Part shown: in pieces, positions 43,023 through 52,347 of the stretch | Position numbering within the stretch: the first letter of the stretch is position 1 | How the letters are laid out: every line of letters begins with the position of its first letter | NCBI RefSeq assembly: GCF_004331435.1 | Contig: NZ_SJKA01000021.1 | Location: 1-64,000, forward strand | Source of the DNA: Kribbella sindirgiensis | Lineage (GTDB): Bacteria > Actinomycetota > Actinomycetes > Propionibacteriales > Kribbellaceae | Direction: 5' to 3' | DNA length: 64,000 nucleotides | The notes under the pieces: generated by a model | What the model was told of the DNA's origin: nothing | The model's input: the letters and a program-made list of their open reading frames with translations, nothing else | The model's database searches: none | Translations under genes and position numbers: made by a program

Positions 43023-44461
43023 TTGGCGGCTCCGTAGTCCTGGCCTGGTTTCCAGTCGGCGAAGACGTAGTCGGACTCTGAGACCTTCGCGCCGGCTGCC
43101 TTGGCCTTCGTCAGGGCCTGGGCGCGGTCCGCGGTGGTGGCGTCGCTCAGTTTCTTCAGTTCGGCCTTGAGATCCTTGATCGATCCGCCGAGGTAGCCCT
43201 GGACGATGTTGCCGACGTGCGGCGTGACGGGTTTGCGGAGTGCGTCGACGCGCGCGATGGCGGGGTTCTTCACGATCGCCTGCGGCATCAAGAACACGTT
43301 TTCCTTGCAGTACTCGACGCCCTTCTTGTACGCGTCGACGACGTTCGCCGACGCGACCTGGTCAAGGTTCAGCGGCGGCTGGTCCATCGCCTCGACCATC
43401 CCCTTCTGGTAGTCGTCGGACATGAACGACGCGATCAGCTGTCCGGCCGCGTCGGGATTCTTGCTGTCCGCGGAAACGAAGTACGTCGCAGCGGGACGGC
43501 CGCGGTAGCACCACGGATCCGTACCGGAGGTCGGCACCAGGATCTGACCGGAGGCGAGCTTGTCGACGATCGTCGGCGCCAAGGCCTTGGATCCACCGGC
43601 ACACCAGATGCCGTCGATGAACGTCCCGACCGCACCGGAGGCGTACCGGGTCCGGGCGTCGACGACACCGAAGTTGTTCGAGCCGGGCATGATCAGCTTG
43701 TCGTCGTTCAGCTGCTTCAAGAACTCGATCACGCCTACATAGGCGTCGTGGTGGTACGCGTACTCGCCGGTGGTGAACTGCAGGCCTTGATAGCCAGGGA
43801 AGCCCGCCGCCTGGGCCATGTCGTCGACCTGGTCTCGGATGCGCCCGCCGTCGGCGCCGATCGCCAGCGTGAGCGGCTGAATCCCGGCCGACTTGAGCTT
43901 TCCCAGCGCGTCCTTGAAGGCCGCGTAGTCCTTCGGCACGTTGTTCGGATCGAGCCCGGCCTTGGACCAGTGGTCCTTGTTGACCCACACCAGCGTCGAG
44001 CTCTGCCGGAAGCTGAACATCGGGAACCCGTACAGCTTGCCGTCCAGCTGGGTGATGCCCTCGGTGAACGCGTCCTTCGGCAGCTTGGACTTCACGTCGG
44101 CAGGGATCGTCACCTCGTGCACCCATTTGCCACTCACCAGGGCAGGCAACGGGAGCCCGATCACATTGGAGTAGACGTCCGGCATCTTGTTGGCCTGGTG
44201 CGCCAGCTGGAACGCCTGGGTCGCCTTGGACGCGTCGTAGTACGTATGGCCGACGTTGGTCTTCAAGGCCGGCGACTGGGTCTTGGCCCAGTCGTCGTTG
44301 AGGCGCTTGAACGAACTGAAGTGGTCCCACCAGTCCAGCGTTCCGGTGGCACCCCCGCTCGTGCTTCCGCTCTGGGTGCTCGAACCGCTGCATCCGGTCG
44401 CGGCGCCGATGGCGGCGAGTACCGATGCGCCGAGCAGACTGCGACGTGTCATCTCGGTCAT
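43019..44461 (-). CDS. sugar ABC transporter substrate-binding lipoprotein
   Basis: 480 aa. ATG 44461 is chosen over GTG 44467 because AAGGAG lies 5 bases upstream of it. The Tat-like TRRSLLGASVLAAIGAATGC leader carries a lipobox cysteine near residue 23. Cluster B solute-binding fold: TLDWWDHFSSFKRLNDDWAK and GTFIDGIWCAGG. Partner of the permeases at 44471 and 45337. The four-base overlap with the SDR gene indicates coupling. Confidence 0.92.
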   Translation of the reverse strand: MTEMTRRSLLGASVLAAIGAATGCSGSSTQSGSTSGGATGTLDWWDHFSSFKRLNDDWAKTQSPALKTNVGHTYYDASKATQAFQLAHQANKMPDVYSNVIGLPLPALVSGKWVHEVTIPADVKSKLPKDAFTEGITQLDGKLYGFPMFSFRQSSTLVWVNKDHWSKAGLDPNNVPKDYAAFKDALGKLKSAGIQPLTLAIGADGGRIRDQVDDMAQAAGFPGYQGLQFTTGEYAYHHDAYVGVIEFLKQLNDDKLIMPGSNNFGVVDARTRYASGAVGTFIDGIWCAGGSKALAPTIVDKLASGQILVPTSGTDPWCYRGRPAATYFVSADSKNPDAAGQLIASFMSDDYQKGMVEAMDQPPLNLDQVASANVVDAYKKGVEYCKENVFLMPQAIVKNPAIARVDALRKPVTPHVGNIVQGYLGGSIKDLKAELKKLSDATTADRAQALTKAKAAGAKVSESDYVFADWKPGQDYGAAK

Positions 44462-44470
44462 TTCCACTCC

Positions 44471-45340
44471 TTAGGACTTGACTGCTCCGGAGATTCCCTC
44501 GACGAAGTAGCGCTGCAGGAAGATGAAGAGCACGACCACCGGGACGATCGAGATCACCCCGGCCGCGGCCATACCGGACCAGTCGGTCGCGGTCTCGCCG
44601 ACGAACGCCTGCATGCCGACGCTCACCGTCCGGAGATCGGGCCGGCTGAAGGTGAACACCAGCGGCAGGAAGAACGCGTTCCAGGTCGTGATGAAGGTGA
44701 GCACCGCGACGGTCGCCGTGACCGGCATCGCCAGCGGCAGCATCACCGAGAAGAAGGTACGGACGAACCCTGCGCCGTCGACGACCGCGGCTTCCTCCAG
44801 CTCGCGGGGGATCTGCCGGAAGTACCCGTAGTACAACAGGATCGCCGACACGTACGCCCCGCCGCTGAGCGCGAGGATCATGCCGCCCAGCGAGTCGATC
44901 AGGTGCAGCTGCATCGAGATCTTGACCACCGGGATGATCGTGTAGCCGGTGGGGACGAACAGCGTCGCGATCAGTACGCCGAGGAAGAGCTTGGACCCGC
45001 GGAATCGGTAGCGGGCCAGGACGTACCCGGCCGTCGCGCAGCGAATGGTGACGATCACGACCGTGACGAGGGTGGTGACGACGGTGTTGATCAGGTACCG
45101 GCCGAAGTGTGCGTCGTTCCACGCTCGCGAGTAGTTGTCCCAGACGAACGTCGAGGGCCACAGCTTCAGTCCGCCGGTGAACATCTCCATGTTGTCCTTG
45201 AGCGATGCCGACAGCATCCACAGGAACGGGAAGATCCAGAGCACCGCGATACCCACCAGGAAGAGCGCGGCGATCCACCACGGCGCCCGGTGCAGCAGGC
45301 GCCGTCGCCGATCCGTGCGTACGACGGCTTGCGCTGTCAT
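44471..45340 (-). CDS. sugar ABC permease (MalG type)
   Basis: 289 aa from ATG 45340 after GGAGACCAGCG; it overlaps the MalF-type stop by 3-4 bases. Six helices; the EAA loop is ELEEAAVVDGAGFVRTFFSVMLPLAMP. Inner-membrane half of the importer. Confidence 0.92.
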   Translation of the reverse strand: MTAQAVVRTDRRRRLLHRAPWWIAALFLVGIAVLWIFPFLWMLSASLKDNMEMFTGGLKLWPSTFVWDNYSRAWNDAHFGRYLINTVVTTLVTVVIVTIRCATAGYVLARYRFRGSKLFLGVLIATLFVPTGYTIIPVVKISMQLHLIDSLGGMILALSGGAYVSAILLYYGYFRQIPRELEEAAVVDGAGFVRTFFSVMLPLAMPVTATVAVLTFITTWNAFFLPLVFTFSRPDLRTVSVGMQAFVGETATDWSGMAAAGVISIVPVVVLFIFLQRYFVEGISGAVKS

Positions 45341-46242
45341 CGCTGGTCTCCTCTCAGCCGGCGCCCGGCGTACACGCCCCACAGCTGAAGGGCTCCGACG
45401 ACGGCGACCAGCAGACCGAAGATCACCGCGGCCGCGGAGGCGTGGCCGAGCTGGGGGATCGAGGCGGCGAAGGCCCAGCGGTAGATGTAGATCTCGATGA
45501 TCTCGGTGTGGAAGTACGGGCCGCCGCCGGTCAGCGTGTACATCAGGTCGAAGTTGTGGAAGGTCTCCTCGACGGTCAGCACGGTGATGATGATCAGGAA
45601 CGGCTTCAGCATCGGCAGGGTGATGTGCCGGAAGAGCTGCCCGGTGCCGGCGCCGTCGATGCGCGCTGCCTCGTACAACTCGTACGGAATGGTCTGTAGC
45701 GCCGCGAGCCAGTAGATCATCGTGACGCCGAAGAACTTCCAGACGTACAGCACGGCCGCCGTCGGCAGGGCCAGGTGCTGATCACCCAGGAAGTCGACGC
45801 CGCCGAACCCGAGCTTCATCAGCGCTGTGCTGATCGGACCGCTGGCCGGATCCAGGATGAAGCGCATCACCACGCCGATGATCGCCGTCGTGGTCACCAC
45901 AGGGATGAAGAACGCCGAACGCAGCAGACCGATCAGCGGCAGCTTCGGCGAGTTGAGAACCATCGCCAGCAGCAGGGTGAGCAGCACCCGCGCCGGCACC
46001 ACCAGGAGCATGAAGAACAGCGTGACCTTGAACGAGTTCCAGAACAGCGGATCGGCGAAAACCGCGCGGTAGTTGCTCAGTCCAACGAACTTCTGACCGC
46101 TGTCGAAACCGTTCCACTCGACCAGCGAGTACCAGTAGCTCGCGATGATCGGGTAGATGGTGTAGACGCCGTACAGGACGACCGTCGGCACCAGGAAGAT
46201 CCAGATCCAGGTGGTCCTGAAGCGCACAGATCTGCTCGTCAT
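45337..46242 (-). CDS. sugar ABC permease (MalF type)
   Basis: 301 aa, six helices, EAA loop ELYEAARIDGAGTGQLFRHITLPMLKP. It lies 7 bases after the aldo/keto reductase stop. As in the other sugar operons of the window no dedicated ATPase is encoded, so a shared ATPase is expected. Confidence 0.92.
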   Translation of the reverse strand: MTSRSVRFRTTWIWIFLVPTVVLYGVYTIYPIIASYWYSLVEWNGFDSGQKFVGLSNYRAVFADPLFWNSFKVTLFFMLLVVPARVLLTLLLAMVLNSPKLPLIGLLRSAFFIPVVTTTAIIGVVMRFILDPASGPISTALMKLGFGGVDFLGDQHLALPTAAVLYVWKFFGVTMIYWLAALQTIPYELYEAARIDGAGTGQLFRHITLPMLKPFLIIITVLTVEETFHNFDLMYTLTGGGPYFHTEIIEIYIYRWAFAASIPQLGHASAAAVIFGLLVAVVGALQLWGVYAGRRLRGDQR

Positions 46243-46249
46243 GGCCGGG

Positions 46250-47077
46250 CTACCTGATCTGGCTGAGCGCGAACGTGCGGGGATCGTTGCCGATCCGGTG
46301 ACCGCTCTCCGCCGCGGTGATCGACGCGATCTCGTCGTCGGTCAGTGCGAAGCCGTCGAGCTCGAAGTTCGCACGGATCCGTTCCGGAGCAACCGACTTG
46401 GGGATGATGAGGTGCCCTTGTTGGAGGTGCCAACGGAGCACCACTTGGGCCGGCGTCACGTGGTGCTCCTCGGCGATCGACGCCAGGACCGGAAGGTCGA
46501 GGTCGTGGCCTTGACCGAGCGGCGAGTACGCCGCGATCGCGATCGACCGCTCGCGGCACAGGGCCGTCAGTTCGCGCTGCTGATAACTCGGATGCAGCTC
46601 GATCTGGTTGATCGCCGGAACGACCTCGCTCTCCTTCGCCAACCGGTCCAGGTGCTCGGGCAGGAAGTTGGACACACCAATCGCCCGGACCCGCCCGTCG
46701 GCGTAGATCCGCTCGAGCGCACGCCAACTGTCGACATAGCGATCTACGGTCGGGTGCGGCCAGTGCACGAGATACTGATCCGCGTAGTCCAGGCCGAGTC
46801 GCTGCAGCGTGTCGTCGTACGCCGTCAGCGCCGTCTCGTAGCCGTGCTCGCCGTTGCGCAACTTGGTGGTGACGAACAGCTCGTCGCGCGGGAGCCCGCT
46901 GGCCCGTACGGCGGCGCCGACGCCGGCCTCGTTGTTGTACGCCGCCGCGGTGTCGATGTGACGGTACCCGATCTCGATCGCCTGCTCGACCACGCGCTGG
47001 GTGTCGCCCGGCGGGACCTGGAAGACGCCGAAGCCGCGCTGCGGGATCCGGACGCCGTTGTTCAGTGTGATCATCAC
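46250..47077 (-). CDS. aldo/keto reductase
   Basis: 275 aa. The TIM-barrel AKR tetrad is visible: D and Y in HIDTAAAYNNE, K in VTTKLRNGEHG and H in YLVHWPHP. The NADPH site is IIPKSVAPERIRANFEL (AKR5-like). It probably reduces a sugar aldehyde or ketone; located between the GH39 gene (2-base gap) and the importer genes, it may act on the released sugar, for example a pentose. Confidence 0.92.
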   Translation of the reverse strand: MMITLNNGVRIPQRGFGVFQVPPGDTQRVVEQAIEIGYRHIDTAAAYNNEAGVGAAVRASGLPRDELFVTTKLRNGEHGYETALTAYDDTLQRLGLDYADQYLVHWPHPTVDRYVDSWRALERIYADGRVRAIGVSNFLPEHLDRLAKESEVVPAINQIELHPSYQQRELTALCRERSIAIAAYSPLGQGHDLDLPVLASIAEEHHVTPAQVVLRWHLQQGHLIIPKSVAPERIRANFELDGFALTDDEIASITAAESGHRIGNDPRTFALSQIR

Positions 47078-47079
47078 GA

Positions 47080-48798
47080 TCAGCTGCTCGGTTCGAGGAT
47101 CAGCAACGATGCCGACGGCAACGGAAGGGAGACCTCGAGCGAGACGTCGCCGTCCGCCGTGAGACTGCGTTCCGGCTCGAACTCCTCGAGACCCTGCCGG
47201 CTCTTGATCGTCGCCAGCTGTTCGGCGGTCGGGTCTTGGGGTGAGCCGAGCTGCTGCCAGACAGTGAAGGCATTGCTGTGGTCGGCGTCGATGCGCAGGT
47301 GCCGCAACCGGTACGAACCGGCCGGCAGGTTGCGAACGGTCACCGTCACCGGCGTCAGGCCCTCGCTGGTCTGGTACTGGTCGTCGATGTGCCGCCAGAC
47401 CAGCACGGCAACGCTCCCGTCCTCCGAACGCGACGCGAGGGCGTCGACTTCCTCAGGCATGCTGCTGCCGTCGGTGCCCTCGAGTTCGCCGACCTGCCAC
47501 GCCGCGTCCGACGTCGTCCGCAGCCGGTCCCGGCCGAGCAGCGACAGCATCCGATAGGCGTTGAGGAACGGTTTTTCGACACCACCTGCCGTGAGGAAGG
47601 ACCGAGTGCCTTCGAAGTAGCGTTCGGCCTCGAAGTAGAAGCTCCACGAGGTGGCGTAGGCGACCAGGGCCGGCTCGGTGGCGTTCAGGTCGAGGATCTT
47701 CTTCATCAGCTTCGCCTGGAAGACCGGGTAGTACTCGGTGTTCTGGAAGCTGTAGTTGCGGTTGTCGTAGCGGCCGAAATGTGCCGGCACCGCCGCGTCG
47801 CACTCGTCGACGATCACCGGCAGGTCGGCGTACGCGTCGTACGACCCGATCAGGCGGTTGAACTCGCGCAGGTCGTACAGCATCTTCGTGGACGACGGAC
47901 TGAGCTGCTCGGCCGCCGGCTCGGCGAACGGGCGGTAGTCGCGGGTCGGGAAGTGGCAGCCCTTGGTGTGGTACGAGATGAAGTCCAGCGGCTCGTCGCG
48001 GCGCGAGGTGTAGTCCAGGAAACCTTGCAGAAAACCGATTCCGCCACTGGTGACCGCCGGTCCGCCGACCTTGGCCTCGGGCAGCACGCCGCGGATCGCC
48101 TGGACCGTCGCCGTGTAGAGCTCGTTGTACTGGTCGAGTGTGCCGCGCCAGTAGTCGATGTCCGGCTCGTTCCACAGCTCCCAGAGCCAGGTCTTCACCT
48201 CCGCCTCGCCGTACCGGTCGATGCAGTGCTGCACCGTGGCGCTGATCAGGCCTGCCCACTTGGCGTAGTCCTTGGGCGGATATCCCCAGGCACCGGCCTC
48301 GTAGCTCGTGTAGGCAGTCGGACTCGGTACGACGGTCAGCTCGGCGGCCTCGGGTGGCAGCAGGTCGCGCGGCGTGAAGCCCAGCTCCACGAGTAGGTGG
48401 TGTCCGGCGCCGACGATCGCGTCGTACGCCTGGTCCAGCAGCGTGAAGTCGTAGTACGGGTTGCCGTCGGCGTCCTCGTGGTAGACGTTGCCGGAACTCC
48501 AGTGCGGGATGCCGAATCCGCTGCCGGAGCAGTACATGTAGTGCGGCCGGACGAAGTACCCGGCGCCGGAGAAGTCGGCGAAGGTCTGCAGCAGGCGTTT
48601 TCCGGTGGGCGTGTACGTCCAGTTGAACTCGTCGTACCCGAAGCTCTCCCAGATGCGCGTCAACGGACCGTCGGTCTGGGCGGCGTCGACCTCGATCGTG
48701 GCCGCGGAAACGTGCAGTGCGTCGGGTTTCCGGGGAGCGGCCGGCGGAAACGGCCCGAGTGCCCTGCGTCCAGTGTGAACCGGTGTGTCGGTGGTCAT
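47080..48798 (-). CDS. GH39 beta-xylosidase-like glycosidase
   Basis: 572 aa from ATG 48798. The clan GH-A barrel has the acid/base E211 in WELWNEPDIDYW and the likely nucleophile E332 in PVIVDECDAAVP; IWESFGYDEFNWTYTP and FISYHTKGCHFP are typical GH39 stretches. C-terminal beta-sandwich after about 480. No signal peptide, so it hydrolyses imported beta-xylosides or similar sugars in the cytoplasm. It heads the six-gene minus-strand operon and is divergent from a GntR-type regulator. Confidence 0.9.
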   Translation of the reverse strand: MTTDTPVHTGRRALGPFPPAAPRKPDALHVSAATIEVDAAQTDGPLTRIWESFGYDEFNWTYTPTGKRLLQTFADFSGAGYFVRPHYMYCSGSGFGIPHWSSGNVYHEDADGNPYYDFTLLDQAYDAIVGAGHHLLVELGFTPRDLLPPEAAELTVVPSPTAYTSYEAGAWGYPPKDYAKWAGLISATVQHCIDRYGEAEVKTWLWELWNEPDIDYWRGTLDQYNELYTATVQAIRGVLPEAKVGGPAVTSGGIGFLQGFLDYTSRRDEPLDFISYHTKGCHFPTRDYRPFAEPAAEQLSPSSTKMLYDLREFNRLIGSYDAYADLPVIVDECDAAVPAHFGRYDNRNYSFQNTEYYPVFQAKLMKKILDLNATEPALVAYATSWSFYFEAERYFEGTRSFLTAGGVEKPFLNAYRMLSLLGRDRLRTTSDAAWQVGELEGTDGSSMPEEVDALASRSEDGSVAVLVWRHIDDQYQTSEGLTPVTVTVRNLPAGSYRLRHLRIDADHSNAFTVWQQLGSPQDPTAEQLATIKSRQGLEEFEPERSLTADGDVSLEVSLPLPSASLLILEPSS

Positions 48799-48870
48799 CG
48801 GCGTTATGACCTCTCTCTGCCTGAGGGGGAGGTTCCCGAGTCTGCTCGGCACTTCGTTTACTGTCAATGG

Positions 48871-48882
48871 GTAACTGTTTAC
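48871..48882. promoter_or_regulatory. candidate GntR operator
   Basis: GTAACTGTTTAC, an imperfect palindrome with GTAA/TTAC ends, in an AT-rich patch that also holds GTTTACTGT 15 bases to the left. FCD-type GntR proteins commonly bind GT/AC-flanked AT-rich palindromes. It sits between the divergent GH39 operon and the regulator gene. Confidence 0.5.
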
Positions 48883-48956
48883 AATCTACAGTGACGCCTG
48901 GGAGGGGTTAGAGTGCATCGGATACTGGCGGTAACTGGCCTGAGGAGGTGGTCGGC

Positions 48957-49637
48957 TTGATCCCCGACGATGTCGTGTCCCCGCTGCCGTCGCAGCGCGC
49001 TCTCGGTGATCTGGTCACCGACGTGCTCCGGGAGATGATCACGGGCGGGCGGTTCCAGCCGGGCCAGCATCTCAAGGAGACCGAGCTGGCCGACGCGCTC
49101 AAGGTCAGCCGCGGGCCGATCCGGCAGGCACTGGCCCGGCTCGAGGAAGAGGGGCACGTCGAGCTCCGGCGGCACCGCGGGGCCTTCGTCAGCACGCTGA
49201 CCAGGACCGACGTCGAGGAGGTGCACACCCTCCGTGGCGCGATCGAGAGACTCGCTGCCGGCCGCGCGTGCACCCGGATGCAGGACGCGGGATTCGCCGA
49301 GATGGACGCGGTCCTGGAGCAGATGAAGAGCGTCGACACCAAGATCGATCCGGAGGACGCCGTCCGGCTGGACCTGCAGTTCCACGACATCATCTACGCG
49401 TACTGCGACCACGGCCGGGTGCAGCGGGTGTGGGAGTCCATCCGCGGGCAGGTGACGGTTTTCCTGCGAGCCCGGAACGCGAGTTTCCCGGATTTCCTGG
49501 AGGTCGGCTACAGCGAGCACAAGGAGCTGCGGGACGCGCTGGCCCTCGGTGACCCGCAAGCCGCGCAGGACGGGATCGACAAGCACATCCTCGGGGCGTA
49601 CGAGCGGCTGAAGCGACTCAACCTGCCGGACCGCTGA
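48957..49637 (+). CDS. GntR regulator, FadR/FCD subfamily
   Basis: 226 aa. TTG 48957 is preferred because GAGGAGG lies 8 bases upstream, while GTG 48948 abuts that site. Winged helix 12-75 (LVTDVLREMITGGRFQPGQHLKETELADALKVSRGPIRQALARLEEEG), then the FCD ligand domain with metal ligands in DLQFHDIIY, RNASF and SEHKELRDAL. It likely senses a sugar acid or related metabolite and controls the divergent GH39 operon and itself. Confidence 0.92.
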   Translation: MIPDDVVSPLPSQRALGDLVTDVLREMITGGRFQPGQHLKETELADALKVSRGPIRQALARLEEEGHVELRRHRGAFVSTLTRTDVEEVHTLRGAIERLAAGRACTRMQDAGFAEMDAVLEQMKSVDTKIDPEDAVRLDLQFHDIIYAYCDHGRVQRVWESIRGQVTVFLRARNASFPDFLEVGYSEHKELRDALALGDPQAAQDGIDKHILGAYERLKRLNLPDR

Positions 49638-49720
49638 CGTTCGACAATCAGCCGGATCTGAGCAACGCGTTCAGGCGCCTGCGACCTCGAACCGCCAGCG
49701 GGCCGGCTCCGTCGACGAGA

Positions 49721-50536
49721 TCAGGCCGGTGATCCGTTGACGCTTTCGGCCACGGACCGCGGTGCAGGACGGGCGGCGGCCGCGGACTCGCGGTTCAGGA
49801 AGGTCCCGAGCTCGCCAATGGTGCTCATCAGCGGCGCCGGGAAGACAACCGTCGAGTTCTTGTCGACGCCGATCTCGACCAGGGTCTGCAGGTTGCGCAG
49901 CTGCAGCGCCAGTGGGTGCGCCATCATCGTGTCGGACGCCTGCCCGAGCGACGCGGCCGCCAGGGCCTCGCCTTCCGCGGCGATGATCTTGGCGCGCTTC
50001 TCCCGCTCGGCCTCGGCCTGGCGGGCCATCGCGCGCTTCATGGTGTCGGGTAGCTGGATGTCCTTCAGCTGTACCAGCGTGACCAGGACGCCCCATTCGG
50101 TGGTGGTCTCGTCGAGGATCTCGCGGATGTTGGCGTTGATGACCTCGGTCTCGGAGAGTGTCTCGTCCAGTGTGTGCCTGCCGACGACACCGCGCAGGGT
50201 CGTCTGGGCGATCTGGTCGATCGCGGCGGCCACGTTCTCGATCGCGAGCACGGACTTCGCGGCGTCGACGATCTTGTAGTACGCGACGGCGGAGATGTCG
50301 ACGCTGACGTTGTCCTTGGTGATGATGCCCTGGGACTGGATCGGCCGGGTGACGACCCGCAGTGAGACTCTCCGCAGTACGTCGACGAACGGGATGATCA
50401 GCCGCAGGCCGGGCTCGCGTACCGCCTTCAGCCGGCCGAGCCGGAACAGGACGCCTTTCTCGTACTGCGTGACGATGCGGACGCAGGACAGCAACACGAG
50501 CAGCACAACGGCGACGGTGATTGCCACGATGGTCAT
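49721..50536 (-). CDS. slipin (SPFH/stomatin-family membrane protein)
   Basis: 271 aa. An N-terminal membrane helix (IVAITVAVVLLVLLSCV) is followed by the SPFH domain (EKGVLFRLGRLKAVREPGLRLIIPFVDVL, VDISAVAYYKIVDAAKSV) and a coiled-coil region AMARQAEAEREKRAKIIAAEGEAL. It forms ring oligomers at the membrane and organises microdomains or protease access. An NfeD partner gene is not seen here. Divergent from the small ORF at 50791. Confidence 0.9.
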   Translation of the reverse strand: MTIVAITVAVVLLVLLSCVRIVTQYEKGVLFRLGRLKAVREPGLRLIIPFVDVLRRVSLRVVTRPIQSQGIITKDNVSVDISAVAYYKIVDAAKSVLAIENVAAAIDQIAQTTLRGVVGRHTLDETLSETEVINANIREILDETTTEWGVLVTLVQLKDIQLPDTMKRAMARQAEAEREKRAKIIAAEGEALAAASLGQASDTMMAHPLALQLRNLQTLVEIGVDKNSTVVFPAPLMSTIGELGTFLNRESAAAARPAPRSVAESVNGSPA

Positions 50537-50790
50537 CTTTGGTCCTCTCCTGACGGGCCGTGCCCGCGGATGCTTCGATCAGCCTCTACATCAGCGTTCG
50601 TCGGCCGGGCCCGGGACGGCAGAGCCGACAGACCCCTTGCGAGGGAGCGGCCGATCGCCGGAAGCAGGAGGTTCGGCCCTGGAGATCGGGGTCTTCCGGA
50701 CCTGGTAGCAGTCAGGTCGAGAGCGACAAGATCAAAGGCATCGTCCGGCTGAGGGATCGCCGAAGCCACGGGCTCGGAGAGGGGCCGGTC

Positions 50791-50889
50791 ATGAAGCGCA
50801 CACAGGTGAGGGTCCAGCGCCCGCAACGACCACGCCGTCCGTTGACGGTCGATCTACGGACGCCGTCCGGCCGCATTCTGCGCTTCTGA
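50791..50889 (+). CDS. possible small basic peptide
   Basis: 32 aa, very Arg/Pro-rich, ending TPSGRILRF. ATG follows GGAGAGGGGCC. It lies divergent from the slipin gene. Composition alone cannot prove coding, so it is a candidate only. Confidence 0.3.
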   Translation: MKRTQVRVQRPQRPRRPLTVDLRTPSGRILRF

Positions 50890-50890
50890 C

Positions 50891-51778
50891 CTACGGCTTG
50901 AGTTGCTGGTCGAAGAAGGACAGCACGCGGTCTACTGCTTCCTGCTGACGGTGCTCGGTCAGGGTCGAGTGTTTGCGGCCGGGGAATTCGACCGCGACGA
51001 ACTTGTCACCGAGCTCACGGCGCAAGGTGTCGAAACGGTCTCCGACCGCCGGGTCTCCGGCGTAACGCAGGCCGAGCACCCGGCATCCGGCCGCCACCTT
51101 CGCCTTGACTGAGGCGAGATCAGCGGGGCTGAGTCCGAGGTCGGCCTTCCGCGCTCTGCCGACAGGCGCCGGTGAGGCCGGCTGGGCGAGTACCGGTGCG
51201 GCGATCGGAGCGTCGGCGAGCATCGCGAGCGCGAAGCCGCCGGTCATACACATGCCGACGGCGCCGACGCCGGGACCTCCGAGTTCGGCGTGCAGGTCAC
51301 GAGCCAGGGACCTCAGCCAGCCGGCCACCGGGGTCGTTCGCTGGAGTGCGAACATGCTGAACTCCCGACTGACGCAGATCTGGGCGATGCTGCGGACCGA
51401 TTCTCCCACTGTCGCCGCGGCGCCAGGTCGGCCGAAGAGCGACGGCATCACGACCGTGAAGCCGCGTGCGACCACCTCCTCCGCGAACGCGAGGACTCCG
51501 GGGGTGATGCCCGGGATCTCGTGGATCACGATCACAGCGGGTCCGGTTCCCTTGCGGAAGGTCGGATGCGTCGTCCCCGAAAAGCTGTGGCTACCGGCCG
51601 CGGTGTCGTGCAGCGGTTGCAGAAAGTAGGGTTGGGTCTCCTGGCCGGCAGGTTCTGGGAAGGGTGCAGGGGTGGATCCACGGGCGCAGCGGACGATTGA
51701 CGCGTTGTTGGGTGCTGCGGAAGATTTGTTCGCGGCTCGGGCTGTGGCTGACGTTACGGTTGAAGAGATCGCTGCCAC
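50891..51778 (-). CDS. dienelactone-hydrolase-family hydrolase
   Basis: The conserved part starts around residue 55 of the open frame (LHDTAAGSHSFSG, HPTFRKGTGPAVIVIHEIPGITP). The nucleophile motif is GAVGMCMTGGFAL with Cys as in dienelactone hydrolase, the aspartate is in YAGDPAVGDRF, the histidine in GRKHSTL. The start is uncertain: the only upstream in-frame start (GTG 51778) overlaps the divergent TetR gene by 107 bases, and the first internal one (VIVIHE) would lose conserved residues. Cytoplasmic esterase or lactonase. The TetR gene next to it may control it. Confidence 0.8.
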   Translation of the reverse strand: MAAISSTVTSATARAANKSSAAPNNASIVRCARGSTPAPFPEPAGQETQPYFLQPLHDTAAGSHSFSGTTHPTFRKGTGPAVIVIHEIPGITPGVLAFAEEVVARGFTVVMPSLFGRPGAAATVGESVRSIAQICVSREFSMFALQRTTPVAGWLRSLARDLHAELGGPGVGAVGMCMTGGFALAMLADAPIAAPVLAQPASPAPVGRARKADLGLSPADLASVKAKVAAGCRVLGLRYAGDPAVGDRFDTLRRELGDKFVAVEFPGRKHSTLTEHRQQEAVDRVLSFFDQQLKP

Positions 51779-52286
51779 CGCTGGTGTTGCGGTTGGGTCC
51801 GTTTACAACCATTTCGGGTCGAAGGCCGGGCTGTACGCCGCTTTGGTGGAGCGGGCGGTTGTCGTGGATCGGCAGTTCATGGATCTCGCGTACGTCGAGG
51901 GCCGCGCGCCGGTCGAGCAGTTGTACGCCGCGGCGGACGAGTATCTCGCCTTCTATCTGGCCAATCCTGAGTATTTCCGGATGCTGGCGTTTCCCGCGGA
52001 GCCGGGGAGCTATGCCGCGGGGCAGGAGCTCGCGGACCGGTTGGCGGACTCGGTGGACGAACAGAACCGGCGGATGGTCGACGCGATCAAGCGCGGTATC
52101 AAGGCCGGCACGATCCGCAAGGTCAACGCCCAGGAGATGGCGATAGTGCTGTGGTCCTCGTGGAACGGGATCATCAGCCTGGGCTGGCGGCAGGACCGCC
52201 TGCAGCGCACCCCGCGGCAGTTGAAGCGCCTGCTCCGGGCGGCAACGGATGCCTTCGCCCGCGGCCTCCTGGTCGAACCCGACTGA
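51672..52286 (+). CDS. TetR-family transcriptional regulator
   Basis: 204 aa from GTG 51672 after GAAGGGTGCAGGG. N-terminal HTH 5-50 (TIDALLGAAEDLFAARAVADVTVEEIAATAGVAVGSVYNHFGSKAGLYAAL), and a helical ligand domain to the end. It is divergent from and overlapping the hydrolase open frame, so it likely represses that gene; ligand unknown. Confidence 0.9.
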   Translation: MDPRAQRTIDALLGAAEDLFAARAVADVTVEEIAATAGVAVGSVYNHFGSKAGLYAALVERAVVVDRQFMDLAYVEGRAPVEQLYAAADEYLAFYLANPEYFRMLAFPAEPGSYAAGQELADRLADSVDEQNRRMVDAIKRGIKAGTIRKVNAQEMAIVLWSSWNGIISLGWRQDRLQRTPRQLKRLLRAATDAFARGLLVEPD

Positions 52287-52288
52287 CA

Positions 52289-52317
52289 TTGCGGGCGGCA
52301 ACGGCCGGTGCTAGTGT
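52289..52317 (+). promoter_or_regulatory. predicted promoter
   Basis: TTGCGG, a 17-base spacer, then TAGTGT with an upstream TG (extended -10). It immediately precedes the palindrome at 52325-52347. Confidence 0.45.
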
Positions 52318-52324
52318 GCGGACG

Positions 52325-52347
52325 CTTCTTGCAATGATTACAAGAAG
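52325..52347. promoter_or_regulatory. 23-bp palindrome overlapping a ribosome binding site
   Basis: Outer arms CTTCTTG and CAAGAAG flank AATGATT, with one mismatched pair. The right arm runs straight into AAGGAGG. The AATGATT core resembles Fur/Zur-type operators, but no metal-related gene follows: GTG 52357 reads only two codons and GTG 52359 opens a 65-codon frame of unlikely composition. Confidence 0.55.
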
